A stretch of 64,000 bases of DNA from Hirsutella rhossiliensis (taxonomy: Eukaryota > Ascomycota > Sordariomycetes > Hypocreales > Ophiocordycipitaceae): the NCBI RefSeq assembly GCF_020360975.1, contig NW_025408668.1, positions 1,178,001-1,242,000 of the forward strand, read 5' to 3'. The position numbers and the translations under genes were made by a program. Below are positions 49,752 through 61,126 of the stretch, piece after piece. Position 1 is the first letter of the stretch, and every line of letters starts with the position of its first letter. Below the pieces are notes generated by a model, which saw nothing but the letters and a program-made list of their open reading frames with translations, had not been told where the DNA came from and made no database searches.

Positions 49752-51275
49752 TTACACCATACCGAAGCCACTCAGTTTCTCGCGCTTCATCCAGGCGTAA
49801 ACCTTGGCGGCGGCGGTAGTTACCTCTCCCGTTTCTTCAGCGGCGAGCATCTCCTCAACCCACACGTAGATGGCCTTCACAAGACCTTGGATCTGCGCTT
49901 CCGTATTGCCGCCATGGACCGTGACTTTCAACCTGCTTTGACCGGCCGGCACAACGGGGTGCTCGACTGGCATGACGCTGAAGGAGGAGAAGAGAAGGTG
50001 GAAATACAGCCAGTAGGTGCATCTCTGGCGTGTCCATAACGTGATGACATGGGTGAAAAAGGAGCGCTCTTCCCATCCCTTGGAAAGTGGGATAGACAGG
50101 ATCCCTTTCCTTTGGGCCACGTGCCACAACGCATGAGACGTCACCTCCTCAAAGAATAATCCCATCAGGAACTGGATATTTTCCTGTTTCTCGCGGGCTC
50201 TTCCATCGGTGAGCAGGGTATAGCCAGCCTTGACGAGAGCAACGAGGGGAAAGGGCGGCGCCGTCGTGTACTGGAACGACCTGGCAAAATTGACAATGGT
50301 ACTACGGATCCGGCTGCTGCCGACGATGATGGCTAGACGGCGAGGGTGCATCAGCAAATGCGGTTTCATCAGCCGACCAAGGCAAAGGGGGTTGGGATGC
50401 AGGGCAAGCTTACCACCATGCGAGCCCAACCCCTTCGCAAATGAGTGCAAGACGACGGCGACATCCTTCTCCAGCCCCAGCTCGCACACGAGGCCTCTTC
50501 CGCCTGGCCCTATCATACCCGTGCTATGTGCCTCGTCGACGACAAACTGGACGTTTCCCTGATTGCGGGAAACGTCCTTGGCGACCTCGATCAGCTCGCG
50601 CAGCGGACACACATCGCCGTCCATGCTGTAGACAGACTCAACCGACACCAACACAGTCCGCCTAGCCTGTCTGACAAGCGGGTGGCTTTCGAAGATGGAG
50701 ACCAGCGTGCTGCGGAACGACTCAACGTCGTTGTGTCGAAACTCGATCTTGTGCGTGGTGAGGCTCTGGCGCATACCGTCGTGGGTGCTCGCATGCGAGG
50801 CCTCGTCGTATAGCATCACATCTCCCGGACGGGGAATGGCTGTCCAGATGGCGACGTTCGCGTCGAATCCCGAGTTCAGCATGACACCTGCCTCGAACCC
50901 GTGAAAGGCAGCAACTTCCTTCTCCGTCTGGTCCAGGTACGGGTAGTTCCCGTCGACCATCCTCGAGCCGCCAGATGTCGTGGCAAAGCCTGGATGCCGG
51001 GCTAGCTCCGCAAGGTACTCGGCGGTTAGCATGCCGGTGGCGCTCAGGGAGAGCAGGTCGTTAGAGCAAAGGTCGACCATGTCGGTCTTTCCCCAGTCAT
51101 CTTGAACAATGGAGTAGAAAGTTTTGGAGGCGCGGCGTACCTCGAGAGCTTCTTCCAAGTTACGGTAGAAAGTTTGAGGTATAGCTGCTGTCGAGCCACG
51201 AACGCTTTGGCTCTCGAGGCGAGTCACGAGAGGCCCGTGGGGATTGAACAGCGACTGTTCGAGGTTTTGATCCAT
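49752..51275 (-). CDS. Alpha-oxoamine synthase (PLP-dependent; polyketide-releasing type)
   Basis: This is a fold-type I PLP enzyme, about 480 residues, of the family that includes serine palmitoyltransferase and 8-amino-7-oxononanoate synthase. Such enzymes decarboxylate an amino acid and join it to an acyl thioester. Exons are 51275-50414 and 50332-49752; the 81-bp intron is in frame but splits the conserved lysine loop, and splicing gives SFAKGLGSHG followed by AIIVGSS. Visible are SNDLLSLS, GSRMVDGNYPYLDQTE, EASHASTHDGMRQS (PLP-stacking His), VDEAHSTG (Asp about 247, His about 250) and the Schiff-base Lys about 281. It reads divergently from the PKS across 1.2 kb. The PKS has no release domain, so this enzyme probably offloads the chain, as in sphinganine-analogue pathways. 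The amino acid cannot be told from sequence. Self-resistant serine palmitoyltransferase is less likely, as no membrane helix is seen. Confidence 0.92.
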   Translation of the reverse strand: MDQNLEQSLFNPHGPLVTRLESQSVRGSTAAIPQTFYRNLEEALEVRRASKTFYSIVQDDWGKTDMVDLCSNDLLSLSATGMLTAEYLAELARHPGFATTSGGSRMVDGNYPYLDQTEKEVAAFHGFEAGVMLNSGFDANVAIWTAIPRPGDVMLYDEASHASTHDGMRQSLTTHKIEFRHNDVESFRSTLVSIFESHPLVRQARRTVLVSVESVYSMDGDVCPLRELIEVAKDVSRNQGNVQFVVDEAHSTGMIGPGGRGLVCELGLEKDVAVVLHSFAKGLGSHGGKLALHPNPLCLGRLMKPHLLMHPRRLAIIVGSSRIRSTIVNFARSFQYTTAPPFPLVALVKAGYTLLTDGRAREKQENIQFLMGLFFEEVTSHALWHVAQRKGILSIPLSKGWEERSFFTHVITLWTRQRCTYWLYFHLLFSSFSVMPVEHPVVPAGQSRLKVTVHGGNTEAQIQGLVKAIYVWVEEMLAAEETGEVTTAAAKVYAWMKREKLSGFGMV

Positions 51276-52492
51276 TGTTTGGAGACGTCGAAACCGTCTT
51301 GCGATGAGTTTGACCCGGTTGAGATTCTGAGGTACGTAGAGAACGAACTGCTGGCTATAGCTAAAGGTGTGTTATGGCCTAGAAGATTCGAGAATCCAAT
51401 GGTCCGTCCAATTTGGTGAAAATCGGCAACGGAGATTGGAGCAGAGAAAACAGTTGAATATTTACCTGTGCCTGGGGAAGGAGCAGCCGGGAACTTCGCG
51501 TCGTTGCAAAAGACCTGAGCCGCCCTGATTATATGAAATAATATTTTTAGTGTAAGCCGAAAATTATCATTAAATACAATAGCCTTTAGAATATCAAGCT
51601 GCTGTCTTTATCTCATTCGATTTATTCCACAGCAAGTACTGCTCAGTCCCTCTGTTCCAAGTGTAGGATACCGTCTCCCCGTGTACAGAGTACGCAGAGA
51701 CGACACTTGCCAAACCCACCGACAAAAGGTCAAGCCGTAGCCTCGATTCAGAACTATGGTGTGATTCGCCCTTATGCGTGACCGCTACAAGCGGCCCTGG
51801 TCTATAATGCATAAGTGGCGTAAACCAAAGGGATACTACCGCTTGATGCCCTTGACGGAAAAGCCGGGGATAGGTACAGGCACGGCTCCGGGCACGAGTA
51901 TAGGTACTCGGTCTCATGATGGCCCCCAACGAAGCACGATCTCGGAGCAATATCCCTGTTGGGTCATGCGGGTAACCTTACATGGCCCCGAAGTCGTACG
52001 GAGTATTGTTAGCTCGGCCAACGAAGCCTCCTAAACCATTCGGATCTTAGGGCCCTACACCAGGCTTCCCTCCGAGAATCCTCGAATAGTTTCGTGACTG
52101 CGACTCAGACCTGTCATGGTTGCATTGGGAGTCGTGTCCAGCCCGTCAGTAAGCTCACGTCCAGCGGCAGGGACATCCGACAAGAAGCACTTGGTGCGTG
52201 GTCTACATTCGTGGTTAGAACCCGGAGCTTATGCCTGCGAGATCCCGCCTGCTTCTTCAGTGGCGGCTGTTTCGTTCCATTCGGCCTTCGGCTGGTGAGC
52301 TGTACTGGAATCGGACCCGCGGTCAGACTGGAAAGTATAGCCTGTACCCACCAAGCCATTCTCTTGCCTTTGCCGAAAGTCCTGTTTCCAACCTGAACCG
52401 TAATTGAGGCCCATTTGTCCTCCCGAGAGCCTGCTTCGTTCCAATTTTCCATCAGCAGGGCTTCTTGGTGTTGTGGTCCCGGATCCTGCGCC
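51276..52492. promoter_or_regulatory. Divergent promoter region between oxoamine synthase and PKS
   Basis: This 1.2-kb noncoding segment lies between two divergent genes that should act in one pathway, so shared control is plausible. A CGG-N2-CCG palindrome at 51883-51890 is the kind of site bound by Zn2Cys6 regulators, but one short match is weak evidence. Several short open stretches show no domain. No pathway regulator gene lies in the window. Confidence 0.5.
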
Positions 52493-55400
52493 ATGGACTC
52501 GATTGCCATCGTGGGGTACTCATTCAAGCTCCCCGGGGGGTGCGAGGATGACACGAGCTTCTGGGACATGCTGGAGCATGGCAGAAATGTCATGACGCCG
52601 TGGCCGAAGTCGCGAAGCAATCTCGACGCGTTCTACGACCCGGCGTCTAGGAAAAAGAACACTGTAATGCTCATCCCAGTCAAAGGCCGAGGCAGAAAGT
52701 TACTAATTAACAAGTTCAGTTGCAATCCAGGGGAGCCCACTTCGTCAAAGAGGACTCTGCTGCTTTTGATGCCAGTTTCTTCTCCATATCTTCGAAAGAG
52801 GCCGCCTCTATGGACCCGCAGCAGCGGTGGTTGTTGGAAGAGTCGTATCGGGCCTTTGAGAACGGTAAGAGATATGTATATCTAAATCCGCAAAATGAAA
52901 AAGATATTTGATGGATACTGAAATCATGCTTGCAGCTGGAATGCCGGTGGAAAAGATAGCGGGCAGCGAGACCGCAGTGTTTGTAGCATCCATGGCTGAC
53001 GACTACATGAGAATGTTGACCAAGGATCCTGACGAAGCACCGACCAACACTGCCACTGGCACAGCACCATCAATCTTGGCAAACAGACTGAGCTGGTATT
53101 TTGATTTGAAGGGCCCAAGTCTGCAACTGAATACGGCCTGCTCGTCCAGCATGATTGCCGTGGATCTCGCGTGCCAGTCACTGCACAATGGGCAGAGCTC
53201 GATGGTAAGTGCTGTCGGGTCCCATGAAGATGGCTGCAGACACGTATTGACCTTGCCTTGAAGGCTCTGGTTGCGGGGGCAAATGTTCTGTTGAATCCCG
53301 AGAGCTCCCTTTATCTGTCCAACATGAACTTCTTATCCCCTGATGGCCTTTGTTATAGCTTCGATCAGCGAGCGAACGGCTATTCGAGGGGCGAGGGCGT
53401 CGTGGTCCTTCTCCTGAAGAAGCTCCCCGACGCTATCAGAGATGGCGACATGATTCGTGCGGTTATCCGCGCCACTGGCTCGAACCAAGACGGCCATACC
53501 CCTGGACTGACACAGCCGAGTGCCTCCGCTCAGGAGGAGCTCATTCGAAAAGTGTACGAAAATGAGAACTTGGATTTCGAGTCGACGCGTTACGTTGAGG
53601 CCCACGGTTAGCACCCAAGACTTGACTCGGTTCCAGTCTGCTAATGCAAATGATCAGGCACGGGGACCCAAATCGGAGACTCAACGGAGATGAAGGCACT
53701 CGGTCGTGTCTTCCGCAGTGCTCGCTCGGAGAGTGAGCCGCTCTATGTGTGAGCAAACTAATCCAACACGCCCTGAAAGTCGCAAGTCAGTCTGATTTTC
53801 CGACCAGTGGCTCCGTAAAAGCCAACATCGGCCATCTCGAAGGAGGAAGCGGCCTAGCTGGTATTATGAAGGGCATAGTGGTCCTTGAGAAAGGGCTCAT
53901 TCCGCCCAATGCCCTATTCGAAAAGCTGAATCCACAGATCAACTCCAAGCTCTATCGCGTCAAGGTACGGCTTTTGTGCTCTTGCCTCTTACCCCTAAGT
54001 CGCAGCATTGATCCTAAAAGACGTCCGCCCCAAGGTTCCTACAGCATGTATTCCGTGGCCTGGCAATCGATTGCGCCGCATGTCTTTGAATTCCTTCGGC
54101 TTTGGCGGGTCTAATGGACACGTCGTCATGGATGATGCGTACCACACTCTCGAAGCTCTGGCGCTCCGAGGCAACCATCACACCTTGGTTCTGTCACCCG
54201 AAGCGTCCGCGGCCAGTGACAACGCCACGAAGAGACACCTTGTCAACAGATTCTGCCATAATGGCACCGGGATCAGGTACACGAATGGAACAGGCTGCGT
54301 CAGTCATGTTGCCGATAACCATGATGATAAATCCGACTCACTGGCTTTACGTCACGACGCCAGCTTTGTGAATGGAAGCATTCACGGAAAACCCAACGGA
54401 ACCGTCACTAATAATGCACACGGAGCCGTCAATGGCCATGACGAAGAAGCCGACCGCTCAGAGCCTGCTAAATTCAAGCTCCTGGTGTGGTCCGCAAAAG
54501 ACAAATCCGCGGTGCAGCGTCTTCTCCAACAATACGCAACGTACGCCGAATCTCAACTCACCGGCCCCCAAGAGACGCTGGAGAAGCTTTCCTTCACTCT
54601 TGCCGCTCGACGGAGTATCATGAGCTGGAGATCCTTCACAGTATCGGACAGTGAAGCTGCCTCGGCCGCTATAAGCGCATCCGCGTCCAACGCAGTGCGT
54701 TCATCTCGGCAAACGGCGCTCTCGTTCGTGTTCACTGGTCAGGGTGCCCAGTATGCGGGAATGGGGTTGGAACTCATGCGGTATCATATCTTTCGGTCTA
54801 CCTTGGACAAAATCGACAGAGTCTTCACTCAACTTGGCGCCGACTGGTCGTTGTTCGGTAAGCGCAACGCAGACGCTCACTCTAAATAGTTTCTTGAAAT
54901 GTCGGCAAAGCTGACCAATTATCCTACAGCGGAGATACAGAGCAAGCAGAACATCAATAAGCCTCAGTTCAGCCAGCCAATCTGTACGGCTCTCCAGATA
55001 GCACTGATAGCGCTGCTTGAGAGCTTCCACATTGTGCCATCCGCCGTCGTTGGACATTCGTCTGGAGAGATCGCTGCGGCATACTGTGTCGGAGGCCTCT
55101 CGCTCGAGTCGGCATGCAAAGTGGCATACCGCCGCGGCCGGCTGACTGGTGATTTGGTCAAATCAACCGAAGTCCCCGGAGCAATGATGTCTGTGAACAT
55201 CCGAGAAGGGGACGTTGAGGCGTACCTGAGCCGGTTTCCTCTCAATGCAGCCGTACACGTTGCCTGTGTTAACAGCCCGTTCAATGTCACTCTTTCGGGA
55301 GACGAATCCGACATTGACACTCTGAAGAAGCACTTGGATGACGACGGTGCGTTTGCTCAGAAGCTCACCACAGGAGTGGCGTATCATTCTCCTGCCATGC

Positions 55401-58400
55401 GGCGGATATCTGGGGAATATCTCTCCTGCCTGGGTCAGCTGGAAGAAGGAGACGGTGAGCGCAACAGCATCCTCTTGGTATCCTCCGTCACGGGGCAAAG
55501 AGAGGCCCCGAAGGCAATGGCGAGTGGACAATATTGGGTCGACAATATGGTATCGCCCGTCAGATTTGCGGATGCTATCCAATACTTAGCTGCTGTGGCA
55601 CCCAAGGCAGACGGCCTCAAAACGGTGTCTGACTTTATCGAAGTCGGTCCACACGGAGCTCTGAGACGGCCGGTGAACGATACGCTGGTCCATATAGGCA
55701 ACAATAAAGCCTCGAGATATGCGGCTCTTTTGTCAAAACTCGTCTCACCGGTCAAGTCTATCATGACGATCGCCGGCCAGCTTTTCTCGCAAGGCTTTCC
55801 CGTATCCGTCGTCGCTGTCAACAAACAGGAGTGTGGTCAACACGGGGCTCCATTCGCAGTCGATGCTCCCCCGTATCCGTTCGATCATTCTCAGCTCTAC
55901 TGGCACGAGACGCGACTGAGTCGAGATTGGAGGTTGCGTGAGGTAGTTCCAACGAGCCTCGGATTCAGGGCAGCAGACTGGAATCCTCTCGAGCCAAGGT
56001 GGCGCAAGATCTTGAGCGCGGAAGAAATTCCGTGGCTGGCGGACCATGTCGTTGGGCAAACGATATTCTTCCCTGCGGCGGGTAGCTTGGTCATGGCCCT
56101 AGAAGCCGTTAACCAAGCGGACGATGGGCCAAAAACAATCTCTGCGTACTGCATCAAAGATGCGGTCTTCAAGACTCCTATAGTTATCCCTGTCGAGGGT
56201 AAGACCGAGGTGGTGACGCAGCTGCGCCGACTCCAGCAGTCACACGCAAAGTCTTCTCCTCGCTGCGAGGTTCGCTTGTTCACCAACAGCGACGATTGTT
56301 GGAGCGAATGCTTCAGCGCCATTGTCCACGTTGAGTATGAAGAGACTCCCACAGAAGTCGACGGAGGACGTGAGGCGCGTCTTGCCGCCGAAGATCTCTC
56401 GCGTAAGTACAAACACGCAAAGGGCGTGTGCATGGACAGCATCAGCTCCCAAGACTTTTATGCCTGGCATGAAGAACAGGGTCTCAAGTACGGCGAGGCT
56501 TTTGCATTGGCAGACGAAATCCACTGGGATGGCGGAGAGCTCGGGGTCGCCTCGGTCCATGTTGGCCCTCCCACGCTGCCATTCGAGGGTATCGTTCATC
56601 CCGCGGTGCTTGATGCTTCTTGCCAAGTCTGCTTTGTGGCACCGTCGGGGGGGATGTCAAAGACTCTCCCGACCATCATCCCCCATAGGATCTCCCAAGC
56701 TTGGGTCTCGGCCAAGGGGTGGCAGTATCCGGAAACTAGCCACATCCGAACAATGACAAAGTCGCGGCTCAAGTCCAATTCATCCGGCATCGACTCATCC
56801 TTTATCGTCGTGGCTGACAGCGGGTCGCCGCTCTGCCACATGGAGCACCTGGACATGCTGCCTGTTCAGGGTAGACCTGAGACGGCTGTCAGTGGCGGGA
56901 GGAGGTTGCTTCACGGCATCGACTGGAAACCTCACTTGTCGCTGCTAAGTCGTGACCAGCTACAGGAGCATTGCGACGTTGATGCGTTGCCCGACGATGA
57001 GACGGCCGCAGCCAACTACTGCATTAGGCTCAAGAAGGCCTTAATCGCCGTCGTACAGCATGAGATGACGAAGTTGCAAGAAACTGATTGGACAAGAGCA
57101 CCGAGCCATATGAGAAAATTCGTCTCCTGGATGGAAAGAGAGCTCGAAAGAAACCCGATTGCAGATGAAGACGAAATGAGCAGGGAAGCTTTGACGAACG
57201 AGCTCAACCATCTCCGCGAGATGCGACCATCTGCGAGAATGTTTATCGAGATTGCAGAGAACCTAGTGTCCATCGTCCGAGGCGAAATTGACGTTGTAGC
57301 ATTCCTTTTCTCAACCCCCTTGGCTCAGGATCTTTACGACACGCTATTCGAGCGCATGAACAACCATAAACTTGAGTCATATGTGCAGTTGTCGGCACAT
57401 CAAAACCCCAGTCAAAGAATTCTCGAGGTCGGATCTGGCACAGGCGGCATGACCAGCGTTCTTCTGTCGTATCTCTGGCGGATTGAGGATCGCACAGGCG
57501 GAATTGCGTTCTCCGAGTATGTCTACACGGACATCTCGACCGGCTTCTTTGAGAAAGCCCGAGAGCGATTTGCGGAACATCAGGATCGCATGACTTTCAA
57601 GCCTCTCGATCTCGAAAAAGACATCATTGCTCAAGGCTACGAGGCAGGAAGCTACGATGTGATTTTCGCGGGGAGTGTGCTCCATGCTACCAAGAACCTG
57701 AACGCCACCCTCCAGAACCTCCGCTGCGTCTTGAGGCCCGGCGGCCGCTTGGTTTTCCACGAGACAACGGCACCGGACTGTTTTGTCATCTGCTTCGGCT
57801 TCGGGCCCTTGACGGGCTGGTGGTACAGCGAGGAAGACTTCCGCACTTGGGCCCCAACCATCACCTTGCCCGAGTGGGACAGGGTGTTGAGGGAGAACGG
57901 CTTTTCTGGAAACGACATGGTTATCAGAGACTATGAGAACGACGACGCGCACTGGGCCAGCATAATTGTCTCTACGCTTGAGTACACGCCAGAGCTTGGC
58001 GCTGAGGCGCCCAAGACACTTCTTGTTGTCGATGACAAGGACGAGTATCAGTTAGCTGTGGCGGCGTCTCTGTCGGCGGCTTTGGCCGACAAACTAGTTC
58101 ACCAACCCGAGACCCTGTCCCTCGAGAACTTGGAGAAAAGGCACTTGTCCTCGGTCGACTTCGTTTTGTTCCTGGCTGAGATGGGCCAGTCATGCTTGGT
58201 CGACATCTCCGAAACCAACTTCGCGGCCATGCAGACTTGCGTCAACGTCTCCAAGAACCTGCTGTGGGTGACATCGCCGAAAAGGGGCAGCTTCGATAGC
58301 ACAACCGCGCCTCCCTACGGCGGACTCAAGGATGGCTTTCTCCGCACACTTCGCTCAGAGCATCTCGAGAAGCGTATCGTTTCCTTGTCGTTTGAAGGAG

Positions 58401-60825
58401 GGTCGTTGGCCGCGTCAACCGCCGCCGACCAAATCGTCAAGATCCTCAAGTCGGCATTCGGGGCCGCATCGCCAGAGGATGAATACGTCATTCTGGACGG
58501 GAAAGTCTTGACCGGCAGGCTCGTCCAGGAGACGGACATGAACCGGGACATGAGCTCGTCGCTCGTTCCCCAGGCGCGACTGGAGCCTTGGCTGCCCGGG
58601 CCTCCCCTCAAGGTTGAGACGGAAAGCCGCGGGTCGCTTGAAACGCTGCAGTATGTGGAAGATGTCGTCTACTACGAGCCGTTGGGCCCGGAAGAAGTCG
58701 AGATCGAAGCCAAGGCCTGGGGAGTCAACTTCCGCGACGTGTTTCTGGCCCTAGGACGCCTGGACGAGGAGGGCTTCGGGTCAGACTGCGCCGGCATCGT
58801 GACCAAGGTTGGGTCTCAATGCACCTCTGTCAAAGCCGGAGACCGTGTCGTCATGGGCGCGGTCGGCTGCATGCGCATGTTCCCTCGCGGGGAGGAAAGC
58901 GCAGTTTGCAAAATCCCAGAGTCTGTCTCGTTCGAGGAGGCCTGTGGCATCCTGAATTCCGGCATCACTGCGTGGCACTCCCTCGTCGAAGTCGCCCGCC
59001 TGCAAAAGGGCGAGAGGATACTCATCCACGCGGCATCGGGAGCCACTGGGCAGCTCGCGATTCAGATCGCCCAGATGATCGGGGCGGAAGTGTTTGCCAC
59101 CGTAGGATTCAACCACAAAAGGCAGCTTCTCATGGACCAATACGGAATTCCAGAGGACCACATCCTATACAGCCGCGATACTAGCTTTGCCAAGGGCGTA
59201 ATGAGAGTCACTAGGGGCTATGGCGTGGACGTGGTGCTGAATTCCCTGGTAGGGGAGGGCTTGTTCGCGTCGCTGAAGTGTGTCGCTCCTCACGGACGAT
59301 TTATCGAGATCGGAAAGGCCGACATCAATGCGAACTCCTCCTTGCCCATGGCGTTCTTCGCCAACAACGTCACCTTCTCGGCTGTCGATCTACGCTACGT
59401 GGCCCTGCACAACAAGGACATGGGACGACGGCTGTTGCTTAAGACAATGGAGTTGGCCGAAGAAGGCCAAATTTACTGTCCCAAACCGCTGCACATCTAC
59501 GGGCTGGATACACTGCAGGAAGGGTTCCGCTATCTTCAGAGCGGCAAGAATACTGGCCGAATCGTCATCAGGATCGACCCCTGCACCACGGTTGAGGTAT
59601 GTGCAGATGGTGTTTCGAGGATGGGCTGCTTGGCTAACCCAGTATGCAGAAACGTCTCATCAACCGCAGAGCCTGGACTTTCGATGAGCATGCCACCTAT
59701 CTCATAGCTGGCGGCCTTGGCGGTCTCGGGCGCTCGATGATGAAATGGATGGCTCAGAAGGGTGCGAAGCACCTCGTTGTCCCCACGCGGTCTGGGATTG
59801 CTTCCCAAGAAGCTGCCGATGTGGTCGATGAGCTCGGCAAACAGGGCGTCAGGGTGTTGACACCGACTTGTGACGTCTCTTCAGCGCAGTGTCTTGCCGA
59901 AGCGCTTGAGAATTGCAACGCCACGATGCCGCCGATTCGCGGGTGTATCAACGCTGCCATGGTCCTCCAGGACTCGGTGTTCGAAAACATGACGCACGCA
60001 CAGTGGCGACAGACCATCCGGTCCAAAGTCGACTCCTCTCTACATCTTCACGACCTCCTTGGCGACGGCCTGGACTTCTTTATTCTCCTGTCTTCGGCCG
60101 CTGGCATCGTTGGTAATGTCAGCCAGTCCAACTATGCGGCTGGCTGCACATTCCAAGACGCATTAGCTCGACACCGCGTCGCCCGGGGTCAGCACGCCGT
60201 ATCTATTGATTTAGGTTTGATGCGTACGATTGGCATCGTTGCTGAAAGTGAGAAGTTGCGCAAGAACTTTGAGGGATCGCGGAGCCTTGCCAAAATCGAG
60301 GAGGATGAGTTCCTGACCGTGCTGGACATTTGCTGTAGTCCTACGGGCCGTCCCGTGGGCGAGGCTCTGAGAAGCCAAGTCACCGTAGGCCTCGTCACCC
60401 CTGCGGATCTCCTTCAAATCGAGATGGAACCAGACGAGACGTTGCAGCGGCCCCTTTTCGCATACTTCAGCCGCCTACGCGGCGTCTCCTCTGGTTCCAG
60501 CTCAACCAACGCCATCGACTTCGCAGCCTTGTTTCATCAGGCCGAATCAGCCGAGGAACGGGCCACTATCGTCACGGATGCACTGGCGACGAAACTGGCG
60601 CGGTCGCTCTCGATGCAGCCGCAGGACATCGATGTAGACCAGCCCAACCATAACTACGGCGTAGACTCGCTGGTAGCGGTGGAACTACGCAACTGGATTG
60701 CCAAGAACTTTGCGGCAAATATGTCTGTCTTTGAGATTACGGGTGGAAAATCAGTGGCAGCGCTCGCAGAGTTGGTGACAAGGAAGAGTCAGATTCCATC
60801 TAAGAAGAGAAGTAACGAGGAATGA
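52493..60825 (+). CDS. Highly reducing polyketide synthase (KS-AT-DH-MT-ER-KR-ACP)
   Basis: This is an iterative type I PKS, about 2,613 residues. Nine exons: 52493-52663, 52720-52864, 52936-53204, 53264-53606, 53658-53748, 53808-53964, 54035-54857, 54930-59596, 59650-60825; all phases agree. KS: NTACSSS (Cys about 174), [39 protein letters not shown] (about 623) and GHSSGE (about 708). [18 protein letters not shown] (about 1035) and HPAVLDAS (about 1223). C-methyltransferase: LEVGSGTGG (about 1497). [10 protein letters not shown] and HAASGATGQ (about 1930-2035). KR: GGLGGLG (about 2240). [17 protein letters not shown] (about 2560). All catalytic motifs look intact. No thioesterase, reductase or condensation domain follows the ACP. 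Predicted product: a highly reduced, possibly methyl-branched acyl chain, released by the divergent oxoamine synthase. Confidence 0.95.
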
Positions 60826-61126
60826 GAGTAGCTTTCCTGTATAACTATACCACATTCCCTTCCCCGCAGATTGATATTCAGCCGTACGTAGACTCCAGAG
60901 AAATGAGGCGAATACATCAATGCCTTTGTTCAATAAACCCCTCAAATGGATTCAGGGGGCGAGAAACACCTCAACTCAAAGTGCGCTCCTTCACTTTAAA
61001 GTTGCATCCCAATACATACCGCAATTCGACGCTCGACATTCAAACCCCTTTCGTCATGCATACTCGTAAGCGTCCGCCGCTTAGTGCCTAAGCAGCACAT
61101 CTGATTTTGAAGCTCGGTCATCCAGG
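60826..61126. other. Intergenic between convergent genes
   Basis: These 301 bp lie between the PKS stop and the stop of the next minus-strand gene. Only 3' untranslated sequence is expected. Nothing else is seen. Confidence 0.5.

Noticed and set aside
51594..51950. 118-residue minus-strand open frame in the PKS/oxoamine synthase gap
   Set aside because: No domain, biased composition and no splice partners; left as noncoding.
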